Positions 11,046 through 25,237 are shown, numbered from the stretch's first letter. The stretch: DNA of 64,000 nt from Oscheius onirici (GCA_932521025.1 OW051471.1:12090001-12154000); one strand, 5' to 3'. Made by a program: numbers and translations. The notes: generated from the sequence alone by a model not told the origin.

Positions 11046-14000
11046 ATGCCACCAGAAAGCCGTGGCCCTGCCGGCCAACGAGATGATCGTCTAACGCTCG
11101 AAGACAAATGGAAGCTCGTGCCGGCCTTTCTCAAGGTCCGAGGGCTGGTGAAGCAGCATCTGGTCAGCTTCGACTATCTTGTCAACGAGGACATAAAAAA
11201 TATTATGATGTCAAATCAGAAGATTACCAGCGACGCCAACCCGACCTTCTATCTCAAGTAGGCTTTCTTTCTTCACCAATTTTTTTTCTATGCTCGCATT
11301 TTACCAATAAAATCGTTCCAGATACCTTGACATTCGAGTGGGAAAGCCATCCAGCGAGGAAGGTCTCAACCAGATCCACGACAAGATTACTCCCCACGAA
11401 TGCCGTCTCCGAGACATGACCTATTCGGCTCCGATCACCGTGGATGTCGAGTATACGCGCGGAAATCAGAAAGTAATAAAGAAGGATCTCGTCATCGGCC
11501 GAATGCCGATCATGTTGCGATCGAGCAAATGTGTCCTACGTGATCTGGCCGAGGAAGAACTGGCCCGCGTTCAGGAGTGTCCCTACGATCCGGGAGGATA
11601 TTTCGTCGTCAGGGGATCGGAAAAAGTCGTCCTGATCCAGGAACAGCTCTCGAAGAATCGTCTCATGGTTGGCAAAAACTCTAACAAGGAGCTACAGTGC
11701 GAGGTGAGATTCTTGTCTCTTGAATCAGAACACGGAATTGCACAGAAAACTGACGCTTTCCGTCGTTCGAAACCTCGAATTTGTAAGATTTGTCTGCGTT
11801 CTTTAGTTCAGGAAGTCGCTTTGATTGCCCCAGATCTTTGTTAATTTTGACAGAAACTCTAAATTGTCGTTCTTGATTTCTATGAAAAATCTCAGTGCTG
11901 CTGCCAGTTCATTCGCTTCTCTCTAATCATCTCATTTTCCAGGTTCTCTCCTCCACGACTGAGCGTAAAAGTAAGACTTATGTCGTGGTGAAACGCGGCA
12001 AATACCTCGTCCGACACAATCAGCTGACCGACGATGTTCCCGTTTCCATCATTTTCAAGGTATTTGCATTATTTTGAATTGAAACATCCGGTAATTTCAG
12101 GCCATGGGCTTCGAGAACGACCATCAGATCATGAGTTCGGTAGCTGCGGCAGACGAGGAAAAGTATCAGCAGATGTTCGCTCAAACATTGGAGGAATGCC
12201 GTGCTCATCATATCAGTACAAAGGAGCAGGCTTTGGCCTATGTTACCTCGAAGGTAAGAGCTATCCGCAAGTTTCTATGGCTTGAATCCAGTTGCCTTGT
12301 GGCAGAGAGAGATAAAAACATTCCTAGTCAGTTTGAGAACGGTGATGTAGAATGAACTGAGCAAAACGCGAGTCGTAGGCAACGGTATAGCTTATGACTG
12401 AACGACTTCAAATATGTTCATTTTCCAGGTAAAAGCCAGAAAGTTTGTTCAATTCGGTGGCGGTCCTCCTCAGATGAGTTCTCATATTCCGGTAGCTAAG
12501 GAACACGAAGCTGTCGACTTTCTCTCCTCGTAAGCTCCTTTTTATCTTTATTTTATTCAAATGCCCACAAACCTTCAAATTTCTTCAATTTCTCACAAAC
12601 CCTATCAAATTCAGGGCGATGATCTGCCACATTGCCTGTCCGGAAGGCAACTTCAAGATGAAGGCCACCTATCTCGGTCTGATGACCCGCCGTCTGATCC
12701 AGGCTGAACTGGGAGAGAACGAGCTCGACGACCGCGACTTTTACGGAAATAAGCGTCTCGAGCTAGCCGGGTCCCTTTTGGCCCTGCTCTTCGAAGACTG
12801 CTTCAAGCGTTTCAACTCGGAACTGAAGAGAATAGCCGACAATTCGCTGGGAAAGACGCTAGCTGCTCCGCTGGATATTGTCAAGCACATGAGACAGGTT
12901 AAATTCCTTGTTTTGGTTTGAAAATAGCAATATTTTTAGGACCTCATTACGCACTCGATCGTCAATTCCCTGTCCACTGGCAACTGGATCATCAAGCGTT
13001 TCCGAATGGAACGTATTGGAGTCACACAGGTAAACACTCCTTTTTAGCTTTTTCTTTGAAAACGGGAGAGAAAACACGGCACCGCTAAAGTTCTGTAAAA
13101 AAACGAAAACAACCGGTTTTTTTTAAAACTAGCGGCGTTAGAGCCTTTGCTTGTCAATAGCTCGAATTTTTGTCATTTTTCTTGCTATGATGCTGCTCGA
13201 ATTGCCCAGAAAACACTCCAACTCTTATTGGATAACGTGCCGTTGTTAAAATGAACTAAGACAAGAGTAAACTCGATAAAGGTCCAATTTCCAGGTCTTG
13301 ACTCGTCTTTCCTACATCTCCGCCCTCGGCATGATGACCAGAATCAACTCGACATTCGAAAAGACGCGCAAAGTGTCCGGACCGCGTTCTCTCCAGCCCT
13401 CTCAGTGGGGAATGCTCTGTCCATCGGACACGCCAGAAGGAGAAGCATGTGGTCTGGTCAAGAATCTCGCTCTGATCAGTCACATCACGACGGACAGCAA
13501 TGAGGACCCGGTTCGACGCGTCATAGACCTCTCCGGTGTGGAGGATATCAGCAATAAGCATTTTGGACACATTCACGACCCGTTAGTCGCATTTTTTCAG
13601 ACATTTTCATGCTAACAATCTAGGAAGTATCATCTCGTCTTCCTGAACGGTATTCTCGTCGGCTCGACGGCTGCACCTCGCCATGTCGTCAACAACATCA
13701 AGGAATGGCGTCGGTGTGGTCATCTGTCGGAATTCGTCTCCGTCTCAAGTTCTGAAAAGCAGCGATCCATATACATTGCTAGTGACGGAGGCCGACTCTG
13801 CAGACCGTATATTATTGTCGAGAATTCGCAGCCGAGAATCACAAGACAGCATTTGGAGGTAAGTTTCTATTCTTAGAGAAAATTCGATCCCGTGTTAGCT
13901 CTCAAAAAGATTGAAATCACATTAATACAGAGCTAATCAGAACTCAATTTCCCGATTTCCAGGAGCTTAAAAATGGCCAGCGCATCTTCGAAGATTTCGT

Positions 14001-16307
14001 CGATGACGGTGTTGTCGAGTACCTGGACGTGAATGAGATGAACGACTGCCAGATTGCCGTCTACGAGAACGAAATCAACCAGGATACTACCCATCTCGAG
14101 GTTAGTTTTTTCTCAAACTTGTCCTAAAAATAATTCCTTGTCAGATTGAGCCCTTCACACTGCTGGGAGTCTGTGCCGGCTTGATTCCATACCCACATCA
14201 TAATCAGTCTCCCAGAAACACCTACCAATGCGCCATGGGCAAGCAGGCGATGGGAACGATTGCTTACAATCAGCAGAAGAGAATCGACTCCATTATGTAC
14301 CTGCTGTGTTATCCGCAGCGGCCGCTCGTCAAATCTAGGGTAATTTCATTCGTACGGTTGAAATGAGAAAATTGGCTGTTATATGAAATTTGACTAGTTC
14401 GCGCGTTAAAATGGAAAATTTATAGTGCAGGACGGCTTATTAGTCATTTCCCCCCTTGAAAATCTAATCCAGACGATCGAACTTGTAAACTTCGAAAAGC
14501 TGCCAGCCGGAGCCAATGGAATCATCGCCGTGATGTCCTACAGTGGCTATGATATTGAAGACGCCCTGGTACTGAACAAGGCCTCGTTGGATAGAGGCTA
14601 CGGTCGCTGTCTCGTCTACAAACACGCCAAGACGATGGCCAAGAAGTATCCGAATCAGACGTTCGACAAACTGATGGGAGCCTCGTTAAATCCGACCGAT
14701 ATGAAGCCCATCTTCAAGCACCGGGTAAGACATTTTTCTTTTCTTTTTCGGCCAGCCAAAATTTCCCGAATTTTAATCTCTTTTCTCGTCTCTGCATCTT
14801 GTGTTTGACAAAAACGCTTCCAGGTTCTCGACGCCGAGGGAATAGTATGTGCCGGAGCCCGTATTCAGTCGCGACAGACGATGGTCAACAAGCACATGCC
14901 GGTAGTCTCAAGCGATGGAAATCTGCCGCCAGTTCCAGGACAAGCACAGGCAGCCGATCGGAAAGTCGACTACAAAGACGTCTCCGTCACTTACAAGGGC
15001 CCGATACCGTCCTACGCCGAGCGGGTTCTCGTCACGGCCAATGACGAGGCTGCCATGCTTATCAAAGTCCTTCTGAGACAGACCAGGTATTTTTGAGCAT
15101 GTAGACTTAAAAACGCTAACTTTAGACGTCCTGAACTAGGCGACAAGTTCTCTTCCCGACACGGACAGAAAGGAGTCTGTGGCTTGATCGCTCAGCAGGA
15201 AGATATGCCCTTCAACGATCTCGGAATGGTGCCGGATATGATCATGAACCCGCACGGATACCCTTCTCGAATGACAGTCGGAAAGCTGATGGAGCTTTTG
15301 AGCGGAAAAAATGCCGTCATGACGGGAAGATTCCATTATGGAACGGCGTTTGGCGGTGATCAGGCTAGTAATTTGATAATTCTCGTGTTTTTAGCCTAAA
15401 ACATCAATAAATCCACAATTTTTAGGTAGCCGACGTGTGCGAAGAACTGGCCTCTCGCGGCTACAACTACATGGGCAAGGACATGCTTACTAGCGGAATT
15501 ACGGGCCAACAGCTCAGCGCCTATATCTATTTCGGTCCAATCTACTATCAGAAGCTGAAACACATGGTCTTGGACAAGATGCACGCCCGAGCGAGAGGAC
15601 CAAGAGCAGCTCTGACCCGACAGCCTACAGAAGGACGATCTCGAGAAGGAGGACTTCGACTGGGAGAGATGGAACGCGATTGTCTCATCGCTTATGGAGC
15701 TTCCATGTTGTTGATGGAGAGGCTGATGGTCTCGTCGGACGAGTTCAATGTAAGTCTCCTTTCTCCTCTTCCGGAAAACTCAAGTAGAAAAAAAGCACAA
15801 GAAAGAAATTCTTTGTTCTGTATCTCTGCCCCGATTTCTATTTTTTTAGTCCTTGATCGTTCGGAGTTCTCGATCAACATTTACGGAAGTATGTAAAAGG
15901 AATGAAGTGTTTCCCTTAGCTTCAGAAAATAAAACCGACGCAGTTTCTCTGAGTTACGATGCTCGTTCTGTTTTAAACTCAACGTTTTGCATAGTTATGC
16001 CCTTATTGATGCCACAACGTGCCTGGCCTGTAAAAGTGGTACTGGTTTCTAGCGCTTAAAAGCTTTTGAAATCCAAACTAACAAATTTGAAGAATAAAAA
16101 GCTTCACAATCTCTAAAATCGGCTAATTTTCAGGTAGAAGTCTGTACGGGCTGTGGCCTGATCGGCTATCGCGGCTGGTGTCAAAATTGCCGTAGCAGCA
16201 AGTCCCTAGCCAACGTGAAGATTCCCTACGCATGCAAGCTTCTCTTCCAGGAACTCCAGTCGATGAACATCATTCCCAAGCTCGAACTGGCTCGTTATAC
16301 CGACTAA
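11046..16307 (+). CDS. rpc-2: RNA polymerase III second-largest subunit RPC2
   Basis: Exons 11046-11257, 11322-11703, 11943-12059, 12101-12253, 12429-12529, 12615-12897, 12940-13029, 13295-13581, 13624-13858, 13963-14100, 14145-14339, 14473-14724, 14824-15086, 15126-15363, 15426-15749 and 16134-16307 give 1147 residues, close to the human RPC2 length. Family hallmarks are in order: [20 protein letters not shown] at the N-terminus (pol III type), [28 protein letters not shown] and [19 protein letters not shown] (fork and hybrid-binding region). Then [62 protein letters not shown], and a C-terminal zinc site CTGCG...CQNC followed by [15 protein letters not shown]. It forms half of the active-site cleft that transcribes tRNA and 5S rRNA genes in the nucleus. 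Intron 14 (15364-15425) uses a GC donor, CAG|GCTAGT. The importin gene starts 195 bp downstream. Confidence 0.95.
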
Positions 16308-16502
16308 AAGTTGCTATTTTTGTTGATTTTTTGTTACATCTTCTTGTTAATTTTATGTGAGAGTAAAGAGTACGAGTAATTGGCTTTCCAGTGAGTCGGA
16401 AGAAGCGTCCAGGCGCCTTTTTCTATCTCTATTCTTTCAGAGAGGAAGAAGATAATTAGTGCGACTCCAGAAAGCCTCAGTTTTCTAGAAAAGTTCGCGA
16501 GA
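16308..16502 (+). promoter_or_regulatory. Short spacer, possible operon junction
   Basis: 195 bp separate the RPC2 stop from the importin ATG on the same strand. CTATTCTTTCAG at 16429-16440 is a good acceptor for trans-splicing of the downstream message. Operon membership is inferred from spacing and strand only. Confidence 0.4.
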
Positions 16503-19500
16503 ATGGCTGCTGGGGGCCACCAGGGCATCAATCAGGCCCTCGTTGTGGCCTGCGTCGAGGAGTTCTACACGTCGGTGACGGCTGAGAGAAGGACGGAACT
16601 CGATCACATGCTCAATGACTTCAAGACTGGTAAGATTTTAGTTTTTTTTAACGGAAGAGAAGGGTGAAAACGTAAGAAACGAGCGTTATTTGAAGAAAAG
16701 ACTTTCGGACCTTTCAGAAAACAGCCAAAACAAATTTCAAAAAATTTCCCTCGTTTCTCATCGTTTTAGTGTGTGCTTTTTGCAGGGGTTTTGTGATCGA
16801 AGATTCTGAGGTTTTGCTAATGAATGTGTTTATGAGAAACCATGGAAAACGATACTTTTCAAAAGTGTCTGGAACCAGCCGAATTTCCGAAGAAAAACTT
16901 CTCTTCTTTGGGAACGGGGAGACTATCGTTTGGTCTGGAATAATGAGGTTTTTATAATCTCTTGGCTCGAAACATTCTTTTGGCGTAATTGTGAAAAGTT
17001 CTATAGACTTACTCCTTTTAATAGATTTCGGCTAAGATCTCTAAATGAACGCTTATCAGAGACCTTGCCCAAGTTTTGTTCGTTTCAAAAAGCTGATTGT
17101 TGTTCATTTTCTTCTGTTTTCACTTTTTTTTCTAAATTATTCTCTCAAATTGCAGCCTTTCCCTGCGCCGACGTGATCAACTCCTGTATCGGTCTGATGG
17201 ACCGTTCGAACAGCTCGACCGTCCAGCTTTTCGGAGCCATTTCGCTCTACGAGACTGTCAAACATCGTTCCGACGAATGCATCTCCACTCCTAATCTGGT
17301 ATTTACTCTTTTTTTTGTGCTAAAATCACAAAATCTAGATGGACGGTCTGAAGCAGTACCTGATAGACAATCTGACGAGCTCGGCAGCCGGTCGAAGTCA
17401 CACCGTCATCCAGAAACTTCAGTCGACATTGGCTCTTCTGGCTCTCTACTCCGTCCCGGATGTTTGGTCACAGCCAGTTCAAGATCTGACAGTTCTCTGG
17501 TCGGGTTTGCCGGAACTGCTGCTGCGGTCGGTCTTATTCCTTACTTTTGAGTGTAAAACAAGTGTTTCTAGCAGTCTAAAAGTCGAAAAGACGGATGAAA
17601 AGCAGAATATAACTGTCAGATGTTCATCCGTAACCGAATGACGCGTCCTGTGATAAAGTGCACTTTTGGTTATTTCTGTTTCACGAGTTCGAACTTCTGG
17701 CCGATTACAATCCCATTCTTTTCAAATGATCGTTCCCGAACGATTTACTCGTTTCAACCGTTCGTTTCCTGATTTGAAGCGGTCAAACCAGCCAAACAGA
17801 CTATTCTCTCATATTTTCACAAGCCTATCAATGTTGCAACATTTTCAGAGTCTTGGCCGAGATTGCTGCCGAATTCTCCAACGTACACATGCCGTTGACG
17901 CAGAGAAGTGCCCTCAAGACGGAGCTCCACCGCATTTCTGAGGTTTCCTCTTACATTTTCTTGCAATCAAGGTTTTTTAGGAAATTATCCTCGTAATCAA
18001 GACGGTTCTGAATGCCAGAGATACGGATGCCTCGCTTCGCCAGGCTGCCGTCGAATGCGTCGAGCGATGGGTCCAGTTGCCTGGAATTGGACTTCAGCAG
18101 TGGACCGACGTCCTGAGTAACGTCTTCGGCGCCGTGACGGACGATAACGCAGCTCTGACGAATCTTCTGAACATTTTGGCTGATAACGAAGAGCTGAGCA
18201 ATCTGGAGCAGCTCGTCCTGGACATTTGTGGATATATTACCAAGGTTACCGTCAAGGTTGGTTTTTTTTCTTTGCACTCTTTGCAAGAAACTTGATACTG
18301 AATAGGAGTAAAAACTGGGTAATTATCTGTGAAAAAGTCTCGTGAACAGAGAGAAGACCAAAGTTTGGTTTGTTTACATTCAGAAAGTTTTTTTGGATAG
18401 TCTGTAAATACGATTGGTTCGGATCAGCTTTCGATTTGGGAACGGCTCCGTTCAACGTCAAAAATAGCCGAAAAAGTTACAGTAACCGGTGCTAATCCTA
18501 AATTTGGCCCGAATTGACCCGTTCTTCGCCTAACAATGACCTCTGGGAGAAATGCCTCCTTCTGCATACTTTTTGACAGTTTTGAGCGAAAAGACGAGCA
18601 AAATAAGCTGGAAATACCGACTGTCTGGTTAGGCTGGTTTGATCACTAAATTCGAAAGTTTTGATACCCGGTCGTTTTATTTTCCTTCCATTCAGCAATC
18701 CACCTGTTTCCAGAAAATCGAGACGGAGCTGCGAGAGGACAGCGACAGCGACGAAGCGTGTACTCTAATCGCAGCCGTCTGTCGACTATCCGAACGCGCA
18801 GTGCCGAATCTCATTCGCGATCAGAGAGCCAATCGCGGCTCGACAAGTCTTGTGTTAGTTTTTTCTCTTTGTTTATTGAAATCTATACCAATTTCAGAGA
18901 AATCTGCTCAATGCTGACGTCGCTGTCAAACTGGCCCGGAAAGTTTCCCGTCGATGAACGCGTCTCCGATCTGCCCGCCATATTTTGGACATTTTTGCGT
19001 GAAAGTCTGATGGAAATGAAGTCAGCCAATGACTCGAAGATTCAAACTGTGAGTTTTTTTAGGATTTTGAAGCTACTGGTGTGGAAATAAACTTAGTGCA
19101 ATTACCTGGATTTGCAGGTAATTGAAGCAGTGAAACCGATGTACAGTTCCGTCCTGCAAGAAGCCTGCACGAAGATGTCCTACCCGCCGCTGGTCGAGTA
19201 CGAGGAGATGGACAAAGAGCAGAGGGAAATGTTCTCCACGTGAGTCTTGTTTTGTTCTTTTGAATGACCTTCTTTTTGAAAAGTGTTCAAATTCTTGGTC
19301 TATCTCTGTAAATTATGCTCGTCTGACTTTCTCATCACAAAACTCAATTTTTTAGATATCGCAAAAATCGAAGCGAAATCTCCGTCGACGCCTTCTTCAT
19401 AGTCGGAAATGATACTTTACTCTTCCTCAACAACCAGCTCGGTCAGGCCATTCAACAGGGAGACATCTGCAGGTATTTTATCTTTTTTTAGCATTTCCAA

Positions 19501-22500
19501 CTAAACAAGCTCAGGACAGAATGTGTGCTCTATTTCTGGTCCCTGGTAGCCGACTATTTGACCGAAGAGCAGTTTATCCCGATCTGCCAGTGTCTGGAGA
19601 TGTGCACAGAGCTGGCAACGGTACCAACGGGAAGGGATTGTGACCGACTAGGCTGTACAATGATGCAGCTCTTCATTGCGCTAGCTCATCTGATTCAGGC
19701 GCACGATAATGTAAGCCCTTTTTTCAATTTCAGCTGAAAAACGGGTTATACTTTGTTCAATTAACCGCCATTACCGTAACCCGTTTGCACAGTTCGTATT
19801 CAAAAATCGACTCGCATTCGACTTTTTTCTATTTCTCCTTCACCCAAGAGGCAAAAAACACAGAAACGAGAAAGGATGTTGCCACAAAATGCCTTTTTAC
19901 TGCTATCTGGCTTCAAAAATGAGTGCACACGTTTGTTCTCAACCTTCTCAAGTTTTAGGAGTCCAAGTAACTTTCAATATTTTCAGGCCGTGGCTCTCCA
20001 AAACTACGTGGTCAATATCATTCTGCCCTATATGGATCGTCCTCACTGTGCCTCCGACGCCCTCTCAGCCCTGGAAAATATCGTCTCGACACGGAACCAG
20101 CAACTCTTTTCCCGCGTCGGAACGGAAGTCTCGGAAAAGTGCTACAATTTCTTCATGGACTGCTCAAATTTACCGAAACTGCGGCTAATAGCCCTAAAAT
20201 GTATTGGCTATGTCCTGTCGATGAAAGGGACGGCGGAAGTTATGGTTTGTAGATCTTTTAAAATCTTTTCTAAAAGTTGATTCCTAGGAAATTGTACAAA
20301 AGATGATCGCCAGCCAGGTGCAGGATTTGACAGTGACGGATCTGCTGACGGACCAGGATCTGAAGCGGAAGCAGTTCCAAATCAATATCTTTTCCAGTCT
20401 CTTCTCGACGCTTCATAACAAGCAGAAAAGTTGGTTTTTTAGTTGCTTGACAAGAAAATCCAAAAATTGAGCCGCTGGAGGCCAAAAGAATCCGTTTGGT
20501 TTGTGACATGTAGAAATTGAAACAGAGCTATCAGCTTGGCCTGAATTATATGATTGCTTTGACAGTGAATGAAAGTTTACAGCAAAACAGCTATAGAATA
20601 ATCAAGTTTCAGACAACTCGGCCGCCGAGACGCCAGTGACGCTGATTCTGGAACAAGCAGTACCCGTCTTCAGGAGCATATTGCAGAATCAGGGAGCTGC
20701 TAGGGCGATTGGAGACAGGGTATGCTTTACTCTTTCTGATTTGTTTCTGCTAGACGGCTCCCAGATTTAGAATAGTTGACCGAATCTCTTCAAAAAAATA
20801 CCTATGAAAATAGGAAAAGGAAGTTTGTGCTCGCTAAAACAGCTTAAAAATCACAGAAAGAAATAAGCTCATTTTTTGCGTCCCAAAAGAGGAAGCATTT
20901 CTATTTTTCTGGTGCTCCTTACCGATTGAAATTGTTTGTGACGGCTATCGCCGCCCTGGCGACTGCGGCACTCACAATCAGAAGTACGAAGAAAGTCGTT
21001 TCACAGTTTAAAGGACGCTACTAATTCACCTTATTCGCTCTTTATTCTATCATTTACTGCCCTTTTTATGACTAAAAACATCTAATTTCAGGTCTGTGAA
21101 GCTGTCCTAGCAGCTGTCTGCAGTTTCCCCGTCGACTCTCCCAGCATCGTGCCCGTCTTCCCGTTCGTAGCCGAAATCATCGACCTTTCCCTGCTAACAA
21201 ACTCCGCCGCTAGCTGCAGTCTAGCTAAATCTACCGTTCTGGTAATTTTTTTTTCCTTTTCTTGCCAAAAAATATCTACATTTTAGAGCTACGCCCGCTC
21301 CACGTCGGCTCCTGCTCTCCAAGAAGCCATCGCCGGCTGGTTTGCCCTCTTCTCCCAGAATCAGGATCACAAGGACCTCGAGGAATGGCTCGGACTGATG
21401 TATCACGTCTTCAAAAAGAACTGGAAGACGATTCATCTCAACGAGCAGCTTTTTGTCAATATCGTCAATAATAGCATTCATGTGGCTGGAAATGTAAGCA
21501 TTTTTACTCGTCTTTTGGTCTAAAACAACTAATTCTAGGCGCTAGTCTCGAGCAACGAGCCAAACGTCGTCCGGGTCGGCTCCCAGGTGTTGGCTCAGAT
21601 TGCCACGCAGACGACTTCGTTCGGAGATGAGGTCTCGAGAAGACTGCTGGCTGACAATGGAACACCTCTTGTCAAAGTAAGGGAAATTTTTAGTCAAAGG
21701 GGTCAGCAAGTGAGCTGAAGTTCAAACCAGCCGCTTTTTGACCTTCTTTTTACGTTTTCAGTGGTTCTTTTTGAGATTCCATCTTTGTGACTGCTTTATT
21801 CTTTATTTATTTATACGTATCCTAACTCAGATAATATATCTGTAGGGGAAGAGACTTCTATCGTTGGGTAGTCATCCAACTGCCAACCTTCTGAACTCTG
21901 TTCGGGACAATTTTCTGGCTGTAGATGCAAAAGTTGGCCTAGCTTTAGTAGAAAGTAGGTTCCTCCATCTGTGTGGTGGTCGTCCAGCTGCTCTTGCCCG
22001 ATTCGGTGACCATTCTTCTACGATTTTCGTCCAGCTATCTCCGTCCTCATTAGACACTTTCCAAGCCCAATCAAACAGTCTTCTCTTGTATTCATCTACG
22101 ACGTCTTTCAGCTTTGTCCTGTTGCGAATTTCTTCACTTGAAATATGATCCAGAAGTGAGATTCCAAGAATCTTTCGTTGCATTCTCCTTTGCATCACGG
22201 CTAAAGCATTTTCCTCTGTCTTCTTCAGACCTGCAGTTTCTAGTCCGTATAGCAACGTGGGCAGGACTTTCATCTCAAACAGCTTCTTTTTCATTTTCAA
22301 TGGAGTCATCCGGGAATAGTAAACTTCTTTGTCGTTGTAGAACGAGGCCCATCCTAATTTCACACGTCTGCTCATCTCCTGGGATAGATCCCCGTCGGCT
22401 GTCAGCTTCGATCCAAGGTATATAAAATCGTTGACTCTCTCCAGTTCTGTGCCATTGAGACCGATTGAATGTTGCACTGTCGCAAACGTTGTCATCCATT

Positions 22501-25237
22501 TGGTCTTCCTTCTGTTCACTTTCAATCCGACTTTTTGGCCTTCTTGTTCGAGATTGTTCAACATGTATTCAGCATCTTTCGCAGTCTTTCCTAGCAGTAT
22601 AATGTCGTCAGCATAGCAGAGATGAGTTAGAGATTTGCCGTTGACCAATATTCCTTTTCCATCCCATGTGACATTTCTTAGGACGTCTTCTAACACAGCA
22701 TTGAAGAGTTGCGGAGATAGAGGACAGCCTTGGCGAACCCCACGTTCCAGAACAATGCGAATTCGTTTCCTATTTATTTCAATTTCCGTAGAGCTTCCTT
22801 CGTACAGTTGCTTCAGAACTTCCAGTATCTCCCCGTCCACTCCGCGTCTTCGGAGAGGGTTCCAGACAGCTTCTCTCTCTACGGAATCAAAGGCTTTCTC
22901 GTAGTCCACGAAGATCGCGTAGAATCCGGTTCCGTTATATTCCTTTGCTTTCTCCAATAGCTGTCGCACGATGAATATGTTATTAAGCGTACTATGTCCT
23001 TTTCGAAAGCCCGATTGTTCAGGATCTTGAACTTGTTCCAGCAAACCTTCCACTCTTCTCAGCAAGACGGATGACATCAGCTTGTGAAATATAGCAAGGT
23101 GATAGGCCTCCAGTTCGACAGATTTGTTAGGTCACCTTTCTTTGGTATTAGGATCATACGGCCATCTGATAGCGACTGAGGTGGGCGTCCAGACTCGAGG
23201 CATTTGTTGAACAGATCAGTTAGGAAGTTAACGGCTTGCTCCCCACCAGCTTTCAGTGTTCTTACAGTGACGTTATCTGCACCGGGACTCTTGTCGTCTT
23301 TCATCTTTTTCAGAGCAGCATAAACTTCCGACGTCAATATGTTTGGGCCGTTGTTGTTTTCCGGTAGTCTACTCAATATAGGCTGGACGTTTTCTCTCCT
23401 CTCATATAGACCATCGTAGAAGGTTTTGACTAATGACCGAAGTTCCTTTTCGTCTTGGCTCAGACTGTTTGTGGTTGGATTGTGCAGCTGGCTGAGTCTT
23501 TTCCTTCCATGTGACTGTTCGTCGCGTAATGGCCGGAATCCTTTTCCACGTCTCAGGATATCGTTGACCAGACTTATACGTCGCTTCCTCAGATCATCTT
23601 CCATTGAACGCCTCGTAATATGGCACATCATACTGTATTCTAGTCGTTCCCTCTGGGTTGTTCTCGATCTCAGCTCGTTCCTTCGTTTCATACATGTTAG
23701 AGTCAGTTCCGAGAGTCGCGGTGGAAGTTCGACCTTTGATGTGGCCATTTGCTGTATTTCGATGACTTTTCTGGTCAGGTTCACATAGTTTTGCTCCGTG
23801 GTTCCACTCGACAAGCCTCCTTGCTCCAGCATAATGTGCATCTCTTGTGTCAATATGTCCTGATCTACTACAGTAGTGGTACGTTTCTTCTTCGCTTTTC
23901 TCTTGGCAATGAGCACAGGAACAATCAGCTTCGCTCGTACCATACGATGGTCCGATCCAAACTTGAACCCAGTAGCAACATGACATGATTTCACCATCCT
24001 CCAGTAATTCTTTGGAGCCAATACGTGGTCGATTTGGGAGAGATGTTGTCCATTCGGGGCACGCCAGGTCCAAATTTGTCCATAGCGGCATTTCGTGTAT
24101 GTATCAGCAATTCGAAGTCCGATTTTTCACAAAAATTGATCAAGGCCTGTCCCTGTTCGTTTCGGTCTCCAATTCCAAAAGGTCCAACTGGTTCGTCGCC
24201 ACTTTCCCGTTTTCCAACCACAGCATTCAGATCACCGATGATCCAGGAGTTGTACCGACCAGCAGCATCGCTAACTACTTCTTTTTCCAGTTGTTGTAGG
24301 AACAGTTCGTAGTTTTGCAAATCGTCGGTATTTCCATATTGGCAGGGTGCATAGACGCAATATATGGACATTCTCCTTTGATTCAGGTAGATACGTAGTC
24401 GTGATATCCTTGGCGATAGAGCGTCAAAGCATTCCACATAGTCCTTGATCCTCGAACTAACCAGGAAAGCGGTGCCCGACTGAGAAGATGCAGCTGTAGG
24501 CCCGGATTGGTAGAGTCGGTACGATGAATCAGACAGATCCGTGACAGCGTATCCAGGCAGTCGGCATTCGGAGAGTCCTATTATATCTGCATCGAATTCT
24601 TTCAAAGACTCTTGCAGCTCTACTAGGCGGGTCTGGGCAGCCAATCTTCGAACGTTCAGTGTACAGATGGTCAATTTAGACGATATCCTTCGGTTAGAGG
24701 AATCTCTTCGAGTAGTAGCAACCATCCCTCCTGCTAAGGTTCTGGGATGGGAGTCTTGTTATTCCTCCTTGATAGGCAGACGACGGCTCCGGTAGAATTT
24801 ATTCCAGGTAGAGAAAAGACTACTGCGGTAGAGCAATAATAGAGGTCGACAGTCTTCAAAGCGAGAACATAACGAGAACATTCTTTTCGAGACCTATTTC
24901 ACTGGATGTTGCGTATCCGAAAAGTGTGAAAACTTGGTAGCTACTTCCGACTAACCATCGCTTTCCAGCACATTTTCCTCCGAGTACAAAGCGAGCTGAT
25001 GCGAACGACTGTCGAGTCGCTGGCCGAGGTTCTCTTCTTCTTCGTCAAACAGTTCCCTACCGAAACCAGGTACCTTTCCCCCATTAATTCCAAGCCAACA
25101 ATTCTTCTAGAAGTGTCATCGGAACAGAAGAGAGAGGCGATAGTCCGATGGTCGCCGCAATGTTCCGCGAAGTCGGCAATTTGCGAAACTTCAAGCAGAT
25201 GACTCTTCGACTTAATCAAGCATGTCGGAAAGCCTAA
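16503..25237 (+). CDS. Importin-13-type nuclear transport receptor
   Basis: Eighteen exons keep frame to 927 residues: 16503-16629, 17156-17298, 17339-17526, 17849-17942, 17981-18256, 18714-18853, 18898-19048, 19118-19239, 19356-19472, 19515-19710, 19987-20244, 20288-20429, 20613-20719, 21092-21241, 21287-21493, 21539-21676, 24969-25069 and 25111-25237. Helical HEAT-like repeats run throughout. VQLFGAISLYETVKHRSDE near residue 60 matches the importin-beta N-terminal signature (QYFGA..L). NWPGKFPVDE...LPAIFWTFLRE and DKEQREMFSTYRKNRSEISVDA match importin-13 rather than transportin-SR. Importin-13 carries cargoes both into and out of the nucleus with Ran. The intron before exon 17 (21677-24968, 3.3 kb) contains an antisense RTE element; the exons on both sides still fit the family and phase, so the gene is probably functional. 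Confidence 0.85.
21785..24790 (-). mobile_element. Degenerate RTE-type non-LTR retrotransposon
   Basis: Lies in the opposite strand of the importin-13 intron. An AP-endonuclease part (24725-23991) shows LTICTLNVRRL, DIIGLSECRL and WIIGDLNAVVG. A linker and early reverse-transcriptase part follows (24021-23077; ILIPKKGDLTNLSNWRPI), then the RT core (23077-21872; AIFVDYEKAFDSV, RGVRQGCPLSP, and CYADDIILLG with the catalytic YADD). The three frames differ, so at least two frameshifts separate them: the copy is dead. The 3' end carries a GRP motif (AAGRPPHRW) and an AATAAATAAAGAATAAA-like tail near 21800-21820. The RT part is co-linear with the element at 35.7 kb, but the proteins are clearly different, so they are two families. 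Confidence 0.88.

Noticed and set aside
23426..24795. Plus-strand frames within the importin-13 intron
   Set aside because: They are shadows of the antisense endonuclease/RT frames, which carry the recognisable motifs.
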